Positions 1 through 8,847 of a stretch of DNA of 64,000 bases are shown here, piece by piece. Every line of letters begins with the position of its first letter. The stretch's first letter is position 1. Made by a program: the position numbers and the translations under genes. Origin of the DNA: Lachnospiraceae bacterium (lineage in GTDB: Bacteria; Bacillota; Clostridia; Lachnospirales; Lachnospiraceae); contig CAADYR010000175.1 in NCBI GenBank assembly GCA_900753305.1, positions 1 to 64,000 on the forward strand, given 5' to 3'. The notes under the pieces were generated by a model. That model saw nothing but the letters and a program-made list of their open reading frames with translations. It had not been told where the DNA came from and ran no database searches.

Positions 1-322
1 CACTTGCTTTGTTTCCATTGACAAGTAATCCCATTAATTTCAAAACAGGCATAGACAGTACATCTACAGAAATCTCCCGCAGCTCATCTATGGATATTCT
101 CCCATCTGCAGCCTTCCACAACGCTAAGAAAACAAGGCACTCATATATATTGGATGCCATAGGATTGTCTTTGCCAACATCATCTATCCGGCACAGCATA
201 TCTTTATATTCCGTGTATGTTTTTTTCATCAGAGCTGTTGTATACTCTTTCCCATATCGTTTCGTAACACTCTTTTTAACATATGGTATCACCATTTTCC
301 ATTTGTCCGTGTACTCCATCAT
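1..322 (-). CDS. L-2-amino-thiazoline-4-carboxylate hydrolase-like protein, partial
   Basis: The first 107 codons of a leftward gene are present; the rest lies off the left edge. The start is the first of two tandem ATGs, at 322, with a purine-rich AGGGGG ribosome site about 10 bases upstream. The protein begins MMEYTDKWKMVIPYVKK and later reads NPMASNIYECLVFLALWKA, followed by ISIDELREI. This resembles the N-terminal half of the ATC hydrolase family (Pfam ATC_hydrolase), soluble proteins common in clostridia whose physiological substrate is mostly unknown. The family call rests on remembered sequence similarity and the active-site part is missing, so the function is tentative. The reading frame antisense to it is not considered coding. 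Confidence 0.55.
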   Translation of the reverse strand, partial: MMEYTDKWKMVIPYVKKSVTKRYGKEYTTALMKKTYTEYKDMLCRIDDVGKDNPMASNIYECLVFLALWKAADGRISIDELREISVDVLSMPVLKLMGLLVNGNKAS

Positions 323-360
323 GACAAAACCTGCCCCCTTCTATTCCTATCCTGCATATA

Positions 361-400
361 AAAACAGCCTTGGTTAGAATTATCTAACTAAGGCTGTTTT
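361..400. terminator. Bidirectional hairpin terminator
   Basis: AAAACAGCCTTGGTTAGA pairs with TCTAACTAAGGCTGTTTT across a short loop with one mismatch. The A/T flanks give U-runs on both strands. It lies beyond the stop of the glycerophosphodiesterase gene and before the start of the partial gene at the left edge. Confidence 0.8.
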
Positions 401-430
401 AGCATAACTTATTGGAAAAATAAACACGAA

Positions 431-1192
431 TCAGCACTTAAAGCCTGCAATTACCTGTCTGGTCACATCCGGATAATTGGTAATGATCGCATTCACTCCA
501 TACTGACAGGCAAGTGCCATGTGTTCCTTCTCGTTCACAGTCCAGACATTTACGTCCAGACCATTTCTGGCAGCATCTTGCATGTAATCAGGATATTGAA
601 GGTTATAAAGTGCCGGATGAAGTGCATTCGCACCATGTTTCTTTGCATAAGAAGCCACGTCAATCGGACCATCTGCATATAAGAACCCAACATAGCAGTC
701 AGGATCCAACTCATGCAGCTTCACACAGGTATAATGATTGAAAGAAGAATATAGTACTCTGTCTTCCATTCCCATTTCTCTGGTAAGTGCAATAACTTTA
801 CGCTCAATTTCCGGATAGAATACAACGCCTGTCTTGATCTCTACATTAATAGTAAGGTCAGTAGGTTTTATCAGCTCATACACCTCACGCAGCGTAGGAA
901 TATCCGCATGCTCATATTTTGGACAAGTCCTGTTATAGTTGAATTTTCTAAGCTCTTCAAAAGTATAATCCTTTACCCAGCCTTTTCCATCGCTGGTGCG
1001 GTCAATCCATTCATCATGAATTACCACAAGCACATCATCTTTTGTAAGCTGAACGTCCAGTTCAATACCATCAGCCCCCTGTTCAACCGCTAATCGAAAT
1101 GCCTCCAGCGTATTTTCCGGTGCATATCCGCTTGCTCCTCTGTGTGCCCATACAAGGGGGGTATCTTTTTTCTTAAAGTTTTCAAATGACAT
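431..1192 (-). CDS. Glycerophosphodiester phosphodiesterase
   Basis: A 253-residue cytoplasmic GDPD of the UgpQ type, which hydrolyses glycerophosphodiesters to sn-glycerol-3-phosphate and an alcohol. The family signature is complete: H17-R18, E44-x-D46 and H59, placed as in the HR...ExD...H metal and catalytic motif of the TIM barrel. Length is normal for the short bacterial class and no signal peptide is seen. The start has a strong AAGGAGG site 8 bases upstream, inside the 13-base gap that separates it from the MFS gene. The two genes are therefore almost certainly co-transcribed, and the carrier probably delivers the diester or a related glycerol compound. Confidence 0.92.
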   Translation of the reverse strand: MSFENFKKKDTPLVWAHRGASGYAPENTLEAFRLAVEQGADGIELDVQLTKDDVLVVIHDEWIDRTSDGKGWVKDYTFEELRKFNYNRTCPKYEHADIPTLREVYELIKPTDLTINVEIKTGVVFYPEIERKVIALTREMGMEDRVLYSSFNHYTCVKLHELDPDCYVGFLYADGPIDVASYAKKHGANALHPALYNLQYPDYMQDAARNGLDVNVWTVNEKEHMALACQYGVNAIITNYPDVTRQVIAGFKC

Positions 1193-1205
1193 GACTTTGT
1201 CCTCC

Positions 1206-2540
1206 TTAATCTTCTACATCATATGCTTCTAATCCGCGCTTAGCCTCTGCTTTAGTATCTCCATGTTTTACCATAAGCATGGTACAGAATGCTGCAAAAC
1301 TAAATATTGCTGCATATGGAAACAACGTGCGATATCCTACATGTTTTAACAAAAATCCTGCAAGAATCGGCGTAATGATCTGCGCCGTCATACTGAAAGT
1401 ATAATACAGCCCGGTGAATTTTCCCACTTCACTGCCCTTGCACATTTCAAGAACCATAGGCAGACTGTTCACATTGATCGCTGCCCAGGCAAGCCCCATG
1501 CATAAAAATATGGCATATAACCAGGTGTGGAACGTATCACACAGCATTGTATACACAAATGAAACAATAAAGCAACTTGCAAGGAGCAATACTCCTGCCT
1601 GAATGGTACGTCTGCGTCCAATCCTGCTTGCCATCTGGGCTACGGGAATATAGGAAAGAATTGCGCCTCCTGTAGCAACAGTTAGGCACATGGAAGCTCC
1701 TCCAAGGCTCATCCCCCACATTTTTCCTGCATAAGTCGTAAACCATGTTTCCACTCCATTATATGCAATGAACCAAAGGGCAATTGAGCAGAGCAAAAAG
1801 GCAAGACTACGCTTTACATCTGCCAGAAGCTTTTCTTCTCCGGATTCACTGTCTGTTTCAGCCAGATTCTCTTCAGGATGTGCATTCTCGTATTCCTTCA
1901 TCTCAAGACTAAGTTTAGCCTCATCTACCGCAAACATTACAATGCAAAGTGCTACGATCATAATTCCTGCCACGATCAGGAACAATGGCATATAATCTAT
2001 ATGTTCCATGCCGGCAGTTCTCCGAGAGGAATACAGAACACTTGCAATGATCAGATATACGATTCCACCCAAAGCTCCCATTAAATTGATAATTGCATTT
2101 CCTTTACTTCTCAATGGCTTGGGAGTTACGTCAGGCATCAATGCGACCGCAGGACTGCGATATGTTCCCATGGCAACCAGCAGACAGCCAAGAACCACTA
2201 CGAAAAATATCTGAACCAGATCAGAATTTGTCTGAAAAAACAGATTATCCAGATATGGGATCAGAAGCATTAAGAACACTGCAGCAACAGTTCCGCGCAA
2301 AATAAAAGGCTTGCGTCTTCCCATTTTAGCAGTACATTTATCAGAGAGTCCTCCAAATAACGGTAGCAGGAAAAGAGCAAGTACATTATCAGCCGCCATG
2401 ATCGCACCTGAAAAAGTTTCATTCATGTGGAATGTGTTGGTAAGAATCAGTGGAATTACACTATTATACATCTGCCAGAAAGCACAGATAGACAAAAATG
2501 CAAAACCAATTTTAATAGTCTGTTTTGTGTTTAGTTTCAT
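1206..2540 (-). CDS. MFS transporter, GPH/SLC45-like
   Basis: A 444-residue major facilitator with about 12 predicted membrane segments. It has the loop motif GGLSDKCTAKMGRRKPFILRG, shown here as the two parts GGLSDK and GRRKPF, between segments 2 and 3, and a second RIGRRR after segment 8. This motif spacing is usual in the glycoside/cation symporter and SLC45-like group. The central cytoplasmic loop is acidic. It is the first gene of a two-gene unit with the glycerophosphodiesterase, so the likely cargo is a glycerophosphodiester or related small polar molecule. That assignment is by context only; a sugar is also possible. Confidence 0.8.
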   Translation of the reverse strand: MKLNTKQTIKIGFAFLSICAFWQMYNSVIPLILTNTFHMNETFSGAIMAADNVLALFLLPLFGGLSDKCTAKMGRRKPFILRGTVAAVFLMLLIPYLDNLFFQTNSDLVQIFFVVVLGCLLVAMGTYRSPAVALMPDVTPKPLRSKGNAIINLMGALGGIVYLIIASVLYSSRRTAGMEHIDYMPLFLIVAGIMIVALCIVMFAVDEAKLSLEMKEYENAHPEENLAETDSESGEEKLLADVKRSLAFLLCSIALWFIAYNGVETWFTTYAGKMWGMSLGGASMCLTVATGGAILSYIPVAQMASRIGRRRTIQAGVLLLASCFIVSFVYTMLCDTFHTWLYAIFLCMGLAWAAINVNSLPMVLEMCKGSEVGKFTGLYYTFSMTAQIITPILAGFLLKHVGYRTLFPYAAIFSFAAFCTMLMVKHGDTKAEAKRGLEAYDVED

Positions 2541-2569
2541 CCTTTGCTTATACCCCCTTCTTCTCCTTT

Positions 2570-2598
2570 ATTCTACCGAATTTTCGTTCATATCTCAA
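2570..2598 (-). promoter_or_regulatory. Sigma-A-type promoter for MFS-GDPD
   Basis: Reading leftward, TTGAGA, 17 bases, then TAGAAT, about 30 bases ahead of the transporter start. Confidence 0.6.
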
Positions 2599-2610
2599 TA
2601 CGTGCTTATG

Positions 2611-3435
2611 TCATTTCTCCAACTTCAATTCAATATTATCAGAAACATAACAAATATATCCGTGTGTCTTTGCATATTTTTCCGCTTCTCTTTGAATAAC
2701 AGAGTTCGTTGCATATTCCAATGCATAAGCTGTACAACCATGCTGAATTACCAAATCTAAATAATTAGTATAGTATTCTCTGGTATCTTTCGCATTTTTC
2801 GAATAACTGTCATTTGAAAAATCATACATGGTATAAACGTTTTCCTGATTTACTCCATCAATGAGCTTGTTTTTTCCTTTTTCAAGGTATTTTTTTACAA
2901 AAATGTCTCCACCGTTTATTATAACCTTCTTATCAAAGTTTTTAATATCCTTTAAAATATTAATTATCCCATCATAGATTGATTCCTTCTGATACATATA
3001 ATATACATCGACATTATCAATGAAGAAACCGTCCACACCTTTTTGTACCAGATCATTCACTCTTGAAGCTACAAATTCCTGCCATTTAGGATTTGATACA
3101 TCTATCCATTTTTCTTCCGGCCAATTCTCATACTCTCCCAATGTATATTCTTCATATTCTGCATAGTAGGGTCTGAAATTCTCGATGGAACCAATATTTA
3201 AATACGAATAGATTTCATTGACTCCATTCTTTTTTAAATGTGAGATTTCATCCTTTGAAAAATATTCCGCGTCTATTATCAGTACATCAATATTCGTAAT
3301 CTTATCTATTACATTTGAGTCCTCACCGATTAAGACAACATATTTTTCCATAGCTTTTGAAGTATTTTCAAAACAACCACGAAGCAATATAACAAATAAC
3401 ACTATGACAAATATTTTCAATATTATTTTTTTCAT
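2611..3435 (-). CDS. GH114-like (TM1410) TIM-barrel glycosidase, membrane anchored
   Basis: A 274-residue protein with an N-terminal hydrophobic segment (residues 4-21) ending in RGCF, so it is either a signal anchor or a lipoprotein-like export signal. The body carries VLIIDAEYFSKDEI, then EIYSYLNIGSIE, then GVDGFFIDNVDVYY and KVIINGG. This order is characteristic of the TM1410/GH114 group, whose characterised members cut alpha-1,4-galactosaminogalactan. The conserved acidic residues in the D-A-E and F-I-D-N strands are present. It probably acts at the cell surface on an amino-sugar polymer. The gene appears to be a single transcription unit between hairpins. Confidence 0.75.
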   Translation of the reverse strand: MKKIILKIFVIVLFVILLRGCFENTSKAMEKYVVLIGEDSNVIDKITNIDVLIIDAEYFSKDEISHLKKNGVNEIYSYLNIGSIENFRPYYAEYEEYTLGEYENWPEEKWIDVSNPKWQEFVASRVNDLVQKGVDGFFIDNVDVYYMYQKESIYDGIINILKDIKNFDKKVIINGGDIFVKKYLEKGKNKLIDGVNQENVYTMYDFSNDSYSKNAKDTREYYTNYLDLVIQHGCTAYALEYATNSVIQREAEKYAKTHGYICYVSDNIELKLEK

Positions 3436-3466
3436 TTTTCTCCTGATACATTTATAATGCAGAACG

Positions 3467-3497
3467 GCCTCTATTGATTCATCATCAATAGAGGCTA
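3467..3497. terminator. Hairpin terminator
   Basis: GCCTCTATTGAT and ATCAATAGAGGC form a perfect 12-base stem with a 5-base loop. The U-run is best on the + strand; on the - strand, which the aminotransferase gene needs, the tail is only weakly U-rich. Confidence 0.6.
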
Positions 3498-3502
3498 TAT
3501 TT

Positions 3503-4666
3503 TTATTTCATCTTATTTCTTATTTCTGCCAGTCTTTCCAGTGCTGCTTTCAGTGTTTCATCTTTCTTGGCAAAATGGAATCTCACATAATCATGTACAT
3601 CTTCCTTAAAGAAACTGGAACCGGGTACTGAACCGACTCCGACTTTCTTCGCCAGATCTACTGCGAAATCATAGTCATTGTCATAACCAAATTCGCTGAT
3701 ATCCACCATTACATAATATGCCCCCTGCGGCTCAACAAAGGAAAGTCCTATGTCACGCAGACCCCCGCAGAACAAGTCTTTCATATGCGTATAATGCTGC
3801 TGGAGTTCTTCGTAATATTCATCTCCAAAATTAAGTCCTACAACGACTGCTTCCATAAGTGGTGCGGCTGCGCCGATCGTAAGGAAATCATGCACTTTCT
3901 TCACACGCTCGGTAATTTCGGGCGGAGCAATGACATATCCGATTCGCCATCCGGTGATGGAATAGGTCTTGGACAATGAACTGCATATGATCGTGCGTTC
4001 TCTCATTCCCGGAAGTGTTGCCATGTATACATGTTCATGCGGTTTGTACAGGATATGTTCATATACTTCATCCGTAATGACATAGAGATCGTATTTCTTA
4101 GCCAGATCTGCAATGATCGTCATCTCTTCTCTGGTAAATACCTTGCCACTCGGATTGGAAGGATTACACAGGATCAACGCTTTCACACCCGGCTGCTTAA
4201 ATGCATTCTCCAATACATCTGGATCAAAGGAAAAAGCAGGAGGAACCAGCGGAACATAAATCGGCTCTGCACCTGACAAAATGGCATCTGCACCATAATT
4301 CTCATAAAATGGGGAAAAGACTACCACTTTATCTCCGGGATTACATACGGTGAGCATTGCTGCCATCATAGCCTCTGTTCCACCACAGGTTACTACGATC
4401 TCCTGATCAGGGTCTACGTCCATTCCTGAGAAATGTTTCTGTTTTCTGGCAAGTGCCTCCCTGATCGTCTGCGACCCCCATGTCGTCGCATACTGATGAG
4501 GGCCGACATGTGCAAGCTCTGACAACTTATCTGTGATTTCCTTCGGCGGGTCAAAATCAGGGAAGCCCTGAGATAAGTTAATAGCTCCATACTGGTTCGA
4601 TACTCTTGTCATTCTACGGATCACAGAATCGGTAAATCCTGCCGTTTTATCACTTAAAGGTTTCAT
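3503..4666 (-). CDS. Class I/II PLP aminotransferase
   Basis: A fold-type I aminotransferase of about 387 residues, in the aspartate/aromatic or methionine aminotransferase group. It has NLSQGFPDFDPP near the N-terminus, the substrate-binding CNPSNPSGK, and the PLP lysine in SSLSKTYSITGWRIGY, with a late RFHFAK arginine. The ATG at 4666 is preferred over a GTG two codons earlier because GGAAG lies 7 bases before it. It is the last gene after metN-metI-metQ and the GlcD-like oxidase, with a 23-base gap. Context suggests it handles a keto acid produced by that oxidase, possibly 4-methylthio-2-oxobutanoate to methionine; that is inference. Confidence 0.85.
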   Translation of the reverse strand: MKPLSDKTAGFTDSVIRRMTRVSNQYGAINLSQGFPDFDPPKEITDKLSELAHVGPHQYATTWGSQTIREALARKQKHFSGMDVDPDQEIVVTCGGTEAMMAAMLTVCNPGDKVVVFSPFYENYGADAILSGAEPIYVPLVPPAFSFDPDVLENAFKQPGVKALILCNPSNPSGKVFTREEMTIIADLAKKYDLYVITDEVYEHILYKPHEHVYMATLPGMRERTIICSSLSKTYSITGWRIGYVIAPPEITERVKKVHDFLTIGAAAPLMEAVVVGLNFGDEYYEELQQHYTHMKDLFCGGLRDIGLSFVEPQGAYYVMVDISEFGYDNDYDFAVDLAKKVGVGSVPGSSFFKEDVHDYVRFHFAKKDETLKAALERLAEIRNKMK

Positions 4667-4689
4667 ACACACACTTCCATTTCTATTTT

Positions 4690-6057
4690 TTACGCATCAT
4701 AGGAAATTCCTGAATTTAAAATGCCCTTTTCATCAAATGCTGCCTTCACACGTTTCATCAGTGCGATATTTGCCGGATTGGCAGCTTCAAGCATATATTT
4801 CTGCTTGCTCAGTCCAATTCCATGTTCACCACTTGCCAGTCCACCAAGCTCTGTACACTTTCTATACAGAACCGTCAGGTTGGTATCCAGTTCTTTCGCC
4901 CATGTGGCATCATCCCTGTCACCTCTGACTACGCACAGATGCACATTGCCATCACCGGCATGGCCAAAGCTGATCATTCTCATTCCACATTCTTTCTCAT
5001 ACTCATTGATAAAGTTGACGAAAGTATCGATCTGATTGATCGGAACAACCATATCCAGTGGTTCCTGCTCAGAAACTGCTTCTACTGATTTTACGAGACA
5101 ACCGCGGATTCTCCAGACATTTGCAGCTACTTCCGGATCTTCCAGTGCCAGGAATGCCCTGGCTCCCGCCTGTCTGGTCACTTCTTCTGCTGTCTTGATA
5201 TTCTCTGTGATCTCTGATTCTTTCCCATCAAAAGTCAAAAGTAAGTATGCCTTTGCATCTGTCAGTGGGAACTGTAAATGCAGGAAATCTTCTCCAAGCT
5301 GCACTACCTTTCTCTCAATAAACTCAATAGCCGTTGGATTAATATTCGCCTGAATGATCTTGGGAACACTTTCAATGCCGGCTTTCAAAGATTCATATCC
5401 TACCAGGATACTGATGCTTTTCTCCGGCTTTGGAATTAATTTTAATACACATTTGGTAATGATTGCAAGCGTTCCTTCAGAACCGATCACAATATCTTTC
5501 AGATCCAGTCCTGTAGTATCTTTACGGTTCTTACCTCCTACCGTAAGAACTGTACCATCTGCCAGAACTACTTCCAGTGCCATGACGTAATCACGGGTCA
5601 CACCGTATTTTACAGCACGCATACCACCTGCATTGGTACTGATATTACCTCCGATAGATGCTTTCTTTTCGCCTGGATCAGGGGGATAGAATAAGCCTTT
5701 TGATTCAACGAATGCCTGAAAGTCCTGCAAAATAACACCAGGCTCCACAGTTGCTGTGAACGTTTCCTCATCCAGTTCTAATATGTGATTCATAAGAGAA
5801 ACATCAATTACGATTCCATCACCATGTGGAACTGTTGAACCGACCAGATTGGTACCTGCTCCTCTGGGTGTTACAGGTATCTGATTCGCATATGCGTATT
5901 TCAACAATTCACTTACTTCCTGTGTCGATACAGGAAATACGACTGCCCTGGCACTTCCGATACGTCGCTCCAGATTATCGGACAGGTACTTTTTTTCGAT
6001 TTTGTCTGTAATTACACGATTTTCATCACCGATGATCTTTAATAATTCTTCTCTCAT
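4690..6057 (-). CDS. GlcD-type FAD-linked oxidase (D-2-hydroxyacid dehydrogenase family)
   Basis: A 455-residue flavoprotein with an N-terminal FAD_binding_4 domain (PRGAGTNLVGS, PPDPGEKKASIGGNISTNAGG broken across residues about 60-140) and a C-terminal FAD-oxidase domain with HAGDGNVH and SGEHGIGLSK near residues 375-430. The family oxidises D-2-hydroxyacids such as glycolate or D-lactate to keto acids, usually with an electron-transfer flavoprotein or quinone as acceptor; no Etf genes are adjacent. It follows metQ by 21 bases and precedes the aminotransferase. A hydroxyacid imported by the methionine-type transporter is an attractive but unproven substrate. Confidence 0.88.
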   Translation of the reverse strand: MREELLKIIGDENRVITDKIEKKYLSDNLERRIGSARAVVFPVSTQEVSELLKYAYANQIPVTPRGAGTNLVGSTVPHGDGIVIDVSLMNHILELDEETFTATVEPGVILQDFQAFVESKGLFYPPDPGEKKASIGGNISTNAGGMRAVKYGVTRDYVMALEVVLADGTVLTVGGKNRKDTTGLDLKDIVIGSEGTLAIITKCVLKLIPKPEKSISILVGYESLKAGIESVPKIIQANINPTAIEFIERKVVQLGEDFLHLQFPLTDAKAYLLLTFDGKESEITENIKTAEEVTRQAGARAFLALEDPEVAANVWRIRGCLVKSVEAVSEQEPLDMVVPINQIDTFVNFINEYEKECGMRMISFGHAGDGNVHLCVVRGDRDDATWAKELDTNLTVLYRKCTELGGLASGEHGIGLSKQKYMLEAANPANIALMKRVKAAFDEKGILNSGISYDA

Positions 6058-6078
6058 GTCATTTCACCAACTCTCTGA

Positions 6079-6987
6079 TTATTTAGTCTTAGCTTCCCAT
6101 GCCGGAACAAAGTAGCCGCCGAACTTGTCTTCAAAGATCTGCTTGGTTTCTTCAGACTGGAAAAGCTTGACAATTTCCTGATATACAGGGTCATCTGCAT
6201 TTTCACTCTTTACTGCGATCAGGCAGAAATAGCTGTCATCATCATATTCTGATTCTTTGAAAATAGCAGTGGAAGGATCAATGCCGTAATCCAGTGCATA
6301 GTTACCATTTACAACTGCAATGGTAAAGTCAGGAATTACAGAAGGAATTGTAGATGCTCCAAGCTCTGTAATATCAACCTGTACTTTATAATCAGTAATA
6401 TCTGATACGGTAGGATTGGCTCCTGCATTTGGATCGATTTCAATAATACCTGCTGACTCCAATACTTTCAGTGCACGTCCTCCATTAGAAGCATCGTCCG
6501 GAATAGCAACAGTGTCACCATCTTTTAACTCATCAATGGACTGAATCTGGTCAGAATAAATATTCATTGCAATGATGAATGTATCACCGATCGCTGTAAG
6601 GTCATATCCATTCTTCTCTGTATCATTATTGAAATATGCATGATGCTGGAATGCGTTGATATCAATTTCTCCTGCATCCAGTGCTGCATTAGGAAGGGAG
6701 AAATCTGAGAACTGTACATATTGAAGGTCGATACCCTCTCCTGCCAGTTTCTCTTTGATAGGATTCCAGATGTCTTCATAGATAACGCCAGTCAGACCAA
6801 GCTTCACTACACGGGTTTCTCCGTCATTTGAAGTCTGCGCTTCCTGTGTGAATGCTGTTGTATCATCTGTTGTTGCTGCATTACTGTCTGCTGCGGATGT
6901 ATCTTCTGCCTTCTGGCTTCCGCATCCTGTAATCGTTCCTAATGCTAATACTGCTGTAAGTACTGTTGCTAATAATTTCTTTTTCAT
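6079..6987 (-). CDS. metQ: Methionine-type ABC transporter substrate-binding lipoprotein
   Basis: A 302-residue NlpA/MetQ lipoprotein. Residues 1-22 form a lipoprotein signal ending in the lipobox TITGC, with Cys22 as the lipidated residue. A Ser/Thr/Asp-rich linker follows. The mature domain shows VKLGLTGVIYEDIW, FQHHAYFNND (the conserved histidines of MetQ) and PDDASNGGRALKVLESAG. The protein captures L-methionine or related compounds outside the membrane and passes them to MetI/MetN. It ends 21 bases before the GlcD-like gene, and metI ends 25 bases upstream, so all five genes look like one operon. Confidence 0.93.
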   Translation of the reverse strand: MKKKLLATVLTAVLALGTITGCGSQKAEDTSAADSNAATTDDTTAFTQEAQTSNDGETRVVKLGLTGVIYEDIWNPIKEKLAGEGIDLQYVQFSDFSLPNAALDAGEIDINAFQHHAYFNNDTEKNGYDLTAIGDTFIIAMNIYSDQIQSIDELKDGDTVAIPDDASNGGRALKVLESAGIIEIDPNAGANPTVSDITDYKVQVDITELGASTIPSVIPDFTIAVVNGNYALDYGIDPSTAIFKESEYDDDSYFCLIAVKSENADDPVYQEIVKLFQSEETKQIFEDKFGGYFVPAWEAKTK

Positions 6988-7012
6988 AATTTTATTCTCC
7001 TCATCTATTTAT

Positions 7013-7693
7013 TTAATGTGTATTTTTCTTTGCAATATGATTTCCAATGATCTGTATCACGGTTACGATCACTACCAGAACAACAACTGTTGTATAGGTA
7101 ACGTCCGGCATGTTTCTGTCATGTCCGTACATAATGGCAAAGTTACCTAAACCGCCGGCGCCAACTGCTCCCGCCATAGCTGTCAGACCGATCAGACTGA
7201 TAATTGTAATGGTAGTTCCTCTGGCAATACCTGCAATGCTTTCTTTCAGATATACGCTCCAGATAATCTCCAGATTACTCAGTCCCATAGACTGTGCTGC
7301 TTCTATCAGTCCCGGATTTACATCCGACATTGCTGTTTCCATCTGTCTGGTAAAGAATGGTGCGCATCCAAAGATCAGCGGCACGATTGCTCCTTTTACA
7401 CCGATTCCTGTTCCCATGATCGCTCTGCTGAGTGGAACAAGTCCTACCAGAAGAATGATAAACGGTATGGAACGGAAAAAATTCACGATTTTATCTATCA
7501 CCTGATAGATTACCTTATTCGGTACGATTCCTGATGGTCTGGTTACGATCAATGTGATTCCCAATATAATGCCGATCAGAAATGATATTCCACCTGCCCA
7601 GCCTACCATAATAAATGTATCTCTGAAACTTTCCCAGAAAATATCTGTTCTCGCCATGACATTCGGTATGATTTTATTTAGAAACTCTGCCAT
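7013..7693 (-). CDS. metI: Methionine-type ABC transporter permease
   Basis: A 226-residue inner-membrane permease with five predicted helices and the permease EAA loop around EAAQSMGLSNLEII, which contacts the ATPase. The start is the ATG at 7693; an in-frame TTG just before it is rejected because GGAGGTGAT lies 5 bases before the ATG. It overlaps the last 20 bases of metN, which points to translational coupling. Confidence 0.93.
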   Translation of the reverse strand: MAEFLNKIIPNVMARTDIFWESFRDTFIMVGWAGGISFLIGIILGITLIVTRPSGIVPNKVIYQVIDKIVNFFRSIPFIILLVGLVPLSRAIMGTGIGVKGAIVPLIFGCAPFFTRQMETAMSDVNPGLIEAAQSMGLSNLEIIWSVYLKESIAGIARGTTITIISLIGLTAMAGAVGAGGLGNFAIMYGHDRNMPDVTYTTVVVLVVIVTVIQIIGNHIAKKNTH

Positions 7694-8726
7694 CAAAAAT
7701 CACCTCCACTCCTACATTTTTCTCTTTCAGATATGCGATCGCTGCATCAATCTGCTTTGCTTCTCCCTGCACGATCGATACCAGACCGCCTATTGGATTA
7801 CCTCCTATCAACTCAATGTTTCCAAAGATAATATTGACATTCAGCTCAAATTTCCTTGATATCTGAGAAACCAATGCCTCTGAAACATCTCTCTTGATAT
7901 AACTGGATCTGAGTACCACTTCACCTGGCTGTATATTCAGCAACTCCTTGTGTGTCTCAACCAGCTCTGTTATTTTGGAAAGATTCGTTGTATTCTCAAC
8001 AAATTCACGGGTAATGGCTTCTTTTGGATTTGCAAAAATATCAAATACCTTACCACTTTCTACAACAACTCCGCCTTTCATAACTGCCACTTTATCACAG
8101 ATATCTTTGATAACCTGCATCTCATGTGTAATGACTACAATCGTAATCCCCAGTTCTTTGTTAACTTTCTTGAGAAGTTCCAGAATCGCCTTTGTTGTCT
8201 TGGGATCTAATGCACTGGTAGATTCATCACTCAGAAGTATCTGTGGGTCACTGGCAAGTGCTCTGGCAATTGCCACTCTCTGTTTCTGTCCTCCTGAAAG
8301 TTGTGATGGATAAACATCTGCCTTTTCTTCAAGCTCTACCAGTTTTAATAACTGGTTAACTTTCTCCTGCTTTTCCTTTTTGGATAATCTGGATTTTCGA
8401 AGTGGGAAAGCAATATTTTCATATACCGTTCTTGCTGCAAACAGATTAAACTGCTGGAAGATCATTCCTATCTTCTTACGCCTCTGCCTCAGTTCCTTAG
8501 GTGACATGGCAGTAAGCTCTTCTCCCTCAACATAGACTTTACCTTCTGTAGGTCGCTCCAGCAGATTGATACATCGAACCAAAGTTGATTTGCCAGCGCC
8601 GGACATACCGATAATTCCATATATATCACCTTTCTCAATGGAAAGGTTTATATTTTTCAGCGCCTCAACTGTTCCGTCCTTAGTCGTAAACCGCTTGGAT
8701 AAATTTTCAAATACAATCTCTGCCAT
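7674..8726 (-). CDS. metN: Methionine-type ABC transporter ATP-binding protein
   Basis: A 350-residue ATPase. It has Walker A GMSGAGKST, signature LSGGQKQRVAIARAL, Walker B ILLSDESTSALD and a switch histidine in VITHEM. Note LSDE instead of the more common LCDE. The C-terminal NIL domain (residues about 265-345), which binds methionine and gives trans-inhibition in known MetN proteins, is present. The ATG at 8726 is chosen because AGAGAGG sits 9 bases upstream; upstream in-frame ATGs have no usable site. No SAM riboswitch or T-box fits in the short leader, so control may be by a protein or by NIL-domain feedback alone. Confidence 0.93.
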   Translation of the reverse strand: MAEIVFENLSKRFTTKDGTVEALKNINLSIEKGDIYGIIGMSGAGKSTLVRCINLLERPTEGKVYVEGEELTAMSPKELRQRRKKIGMIFQQFNLFAARTVYENIAFPLRKSRLSKKEKQEKVNQLLKLVELEEKADVYPSQLSGGQKQRVAIARALASDPQILLSDESTSALDPKTTKAILELLKKVNKELGITIVVITHEMQVIKDICDKVAVMKGGVVVESGKVFDIFANPKEAITREFVENTTNLSKITELVETHKELLNIQPGEVVLRSSYIKRDVSEALVSQISRKFELNVNIIFGNIELIGGNPIGGLVSIVQGEAKQIDAAIAYLKEKNVGVEVIFDGRVSK

Positions 8727-8793
8727 GTGATTCATCCTCTCTGTATTCCTGATAGATGTAATCATATCGTATTAGTAGGGATTTGTATAATAG

Positions 8794-8839
8794 AAAAAAA
8801 ATATAGTTGGCGATAAGTTTTACTTATAACCAACTATAT
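8794..8839 (-). terminator. Rho-independent terminator of the DUF2339 gene
   Basis: Leftward, ATATAGTTGG pairs with CCAACTATAT around an internal loop that itself contains a small hairpin, and is followed by seven Us. It separates the DUF2339 gene from metN. Confidence 0.85.
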
Positions 8840-8847
8840 AGCATAAA

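Noticed and set aside
9..377. Rightward open frame of 122 codons at the left edge
   Set aside because: It is antisense to the ATC-hydrolase-like gene, whose protein has a recognisable family pattern and a good ribosome site, and it runs into a terminator.
4721..5590. Rightward frames opposite the GlcD-like gene
   Set aside because: They are shadows of a well-conserved flavoprotein gene, and their products are low-complexity Ser/Cys-rich.
8727..8847. SAM riboswitch or T-box ahead of metN
   Set aside because: The gap is too short, contains the terminator of the previous gene, and shows none of the conserved core strings.
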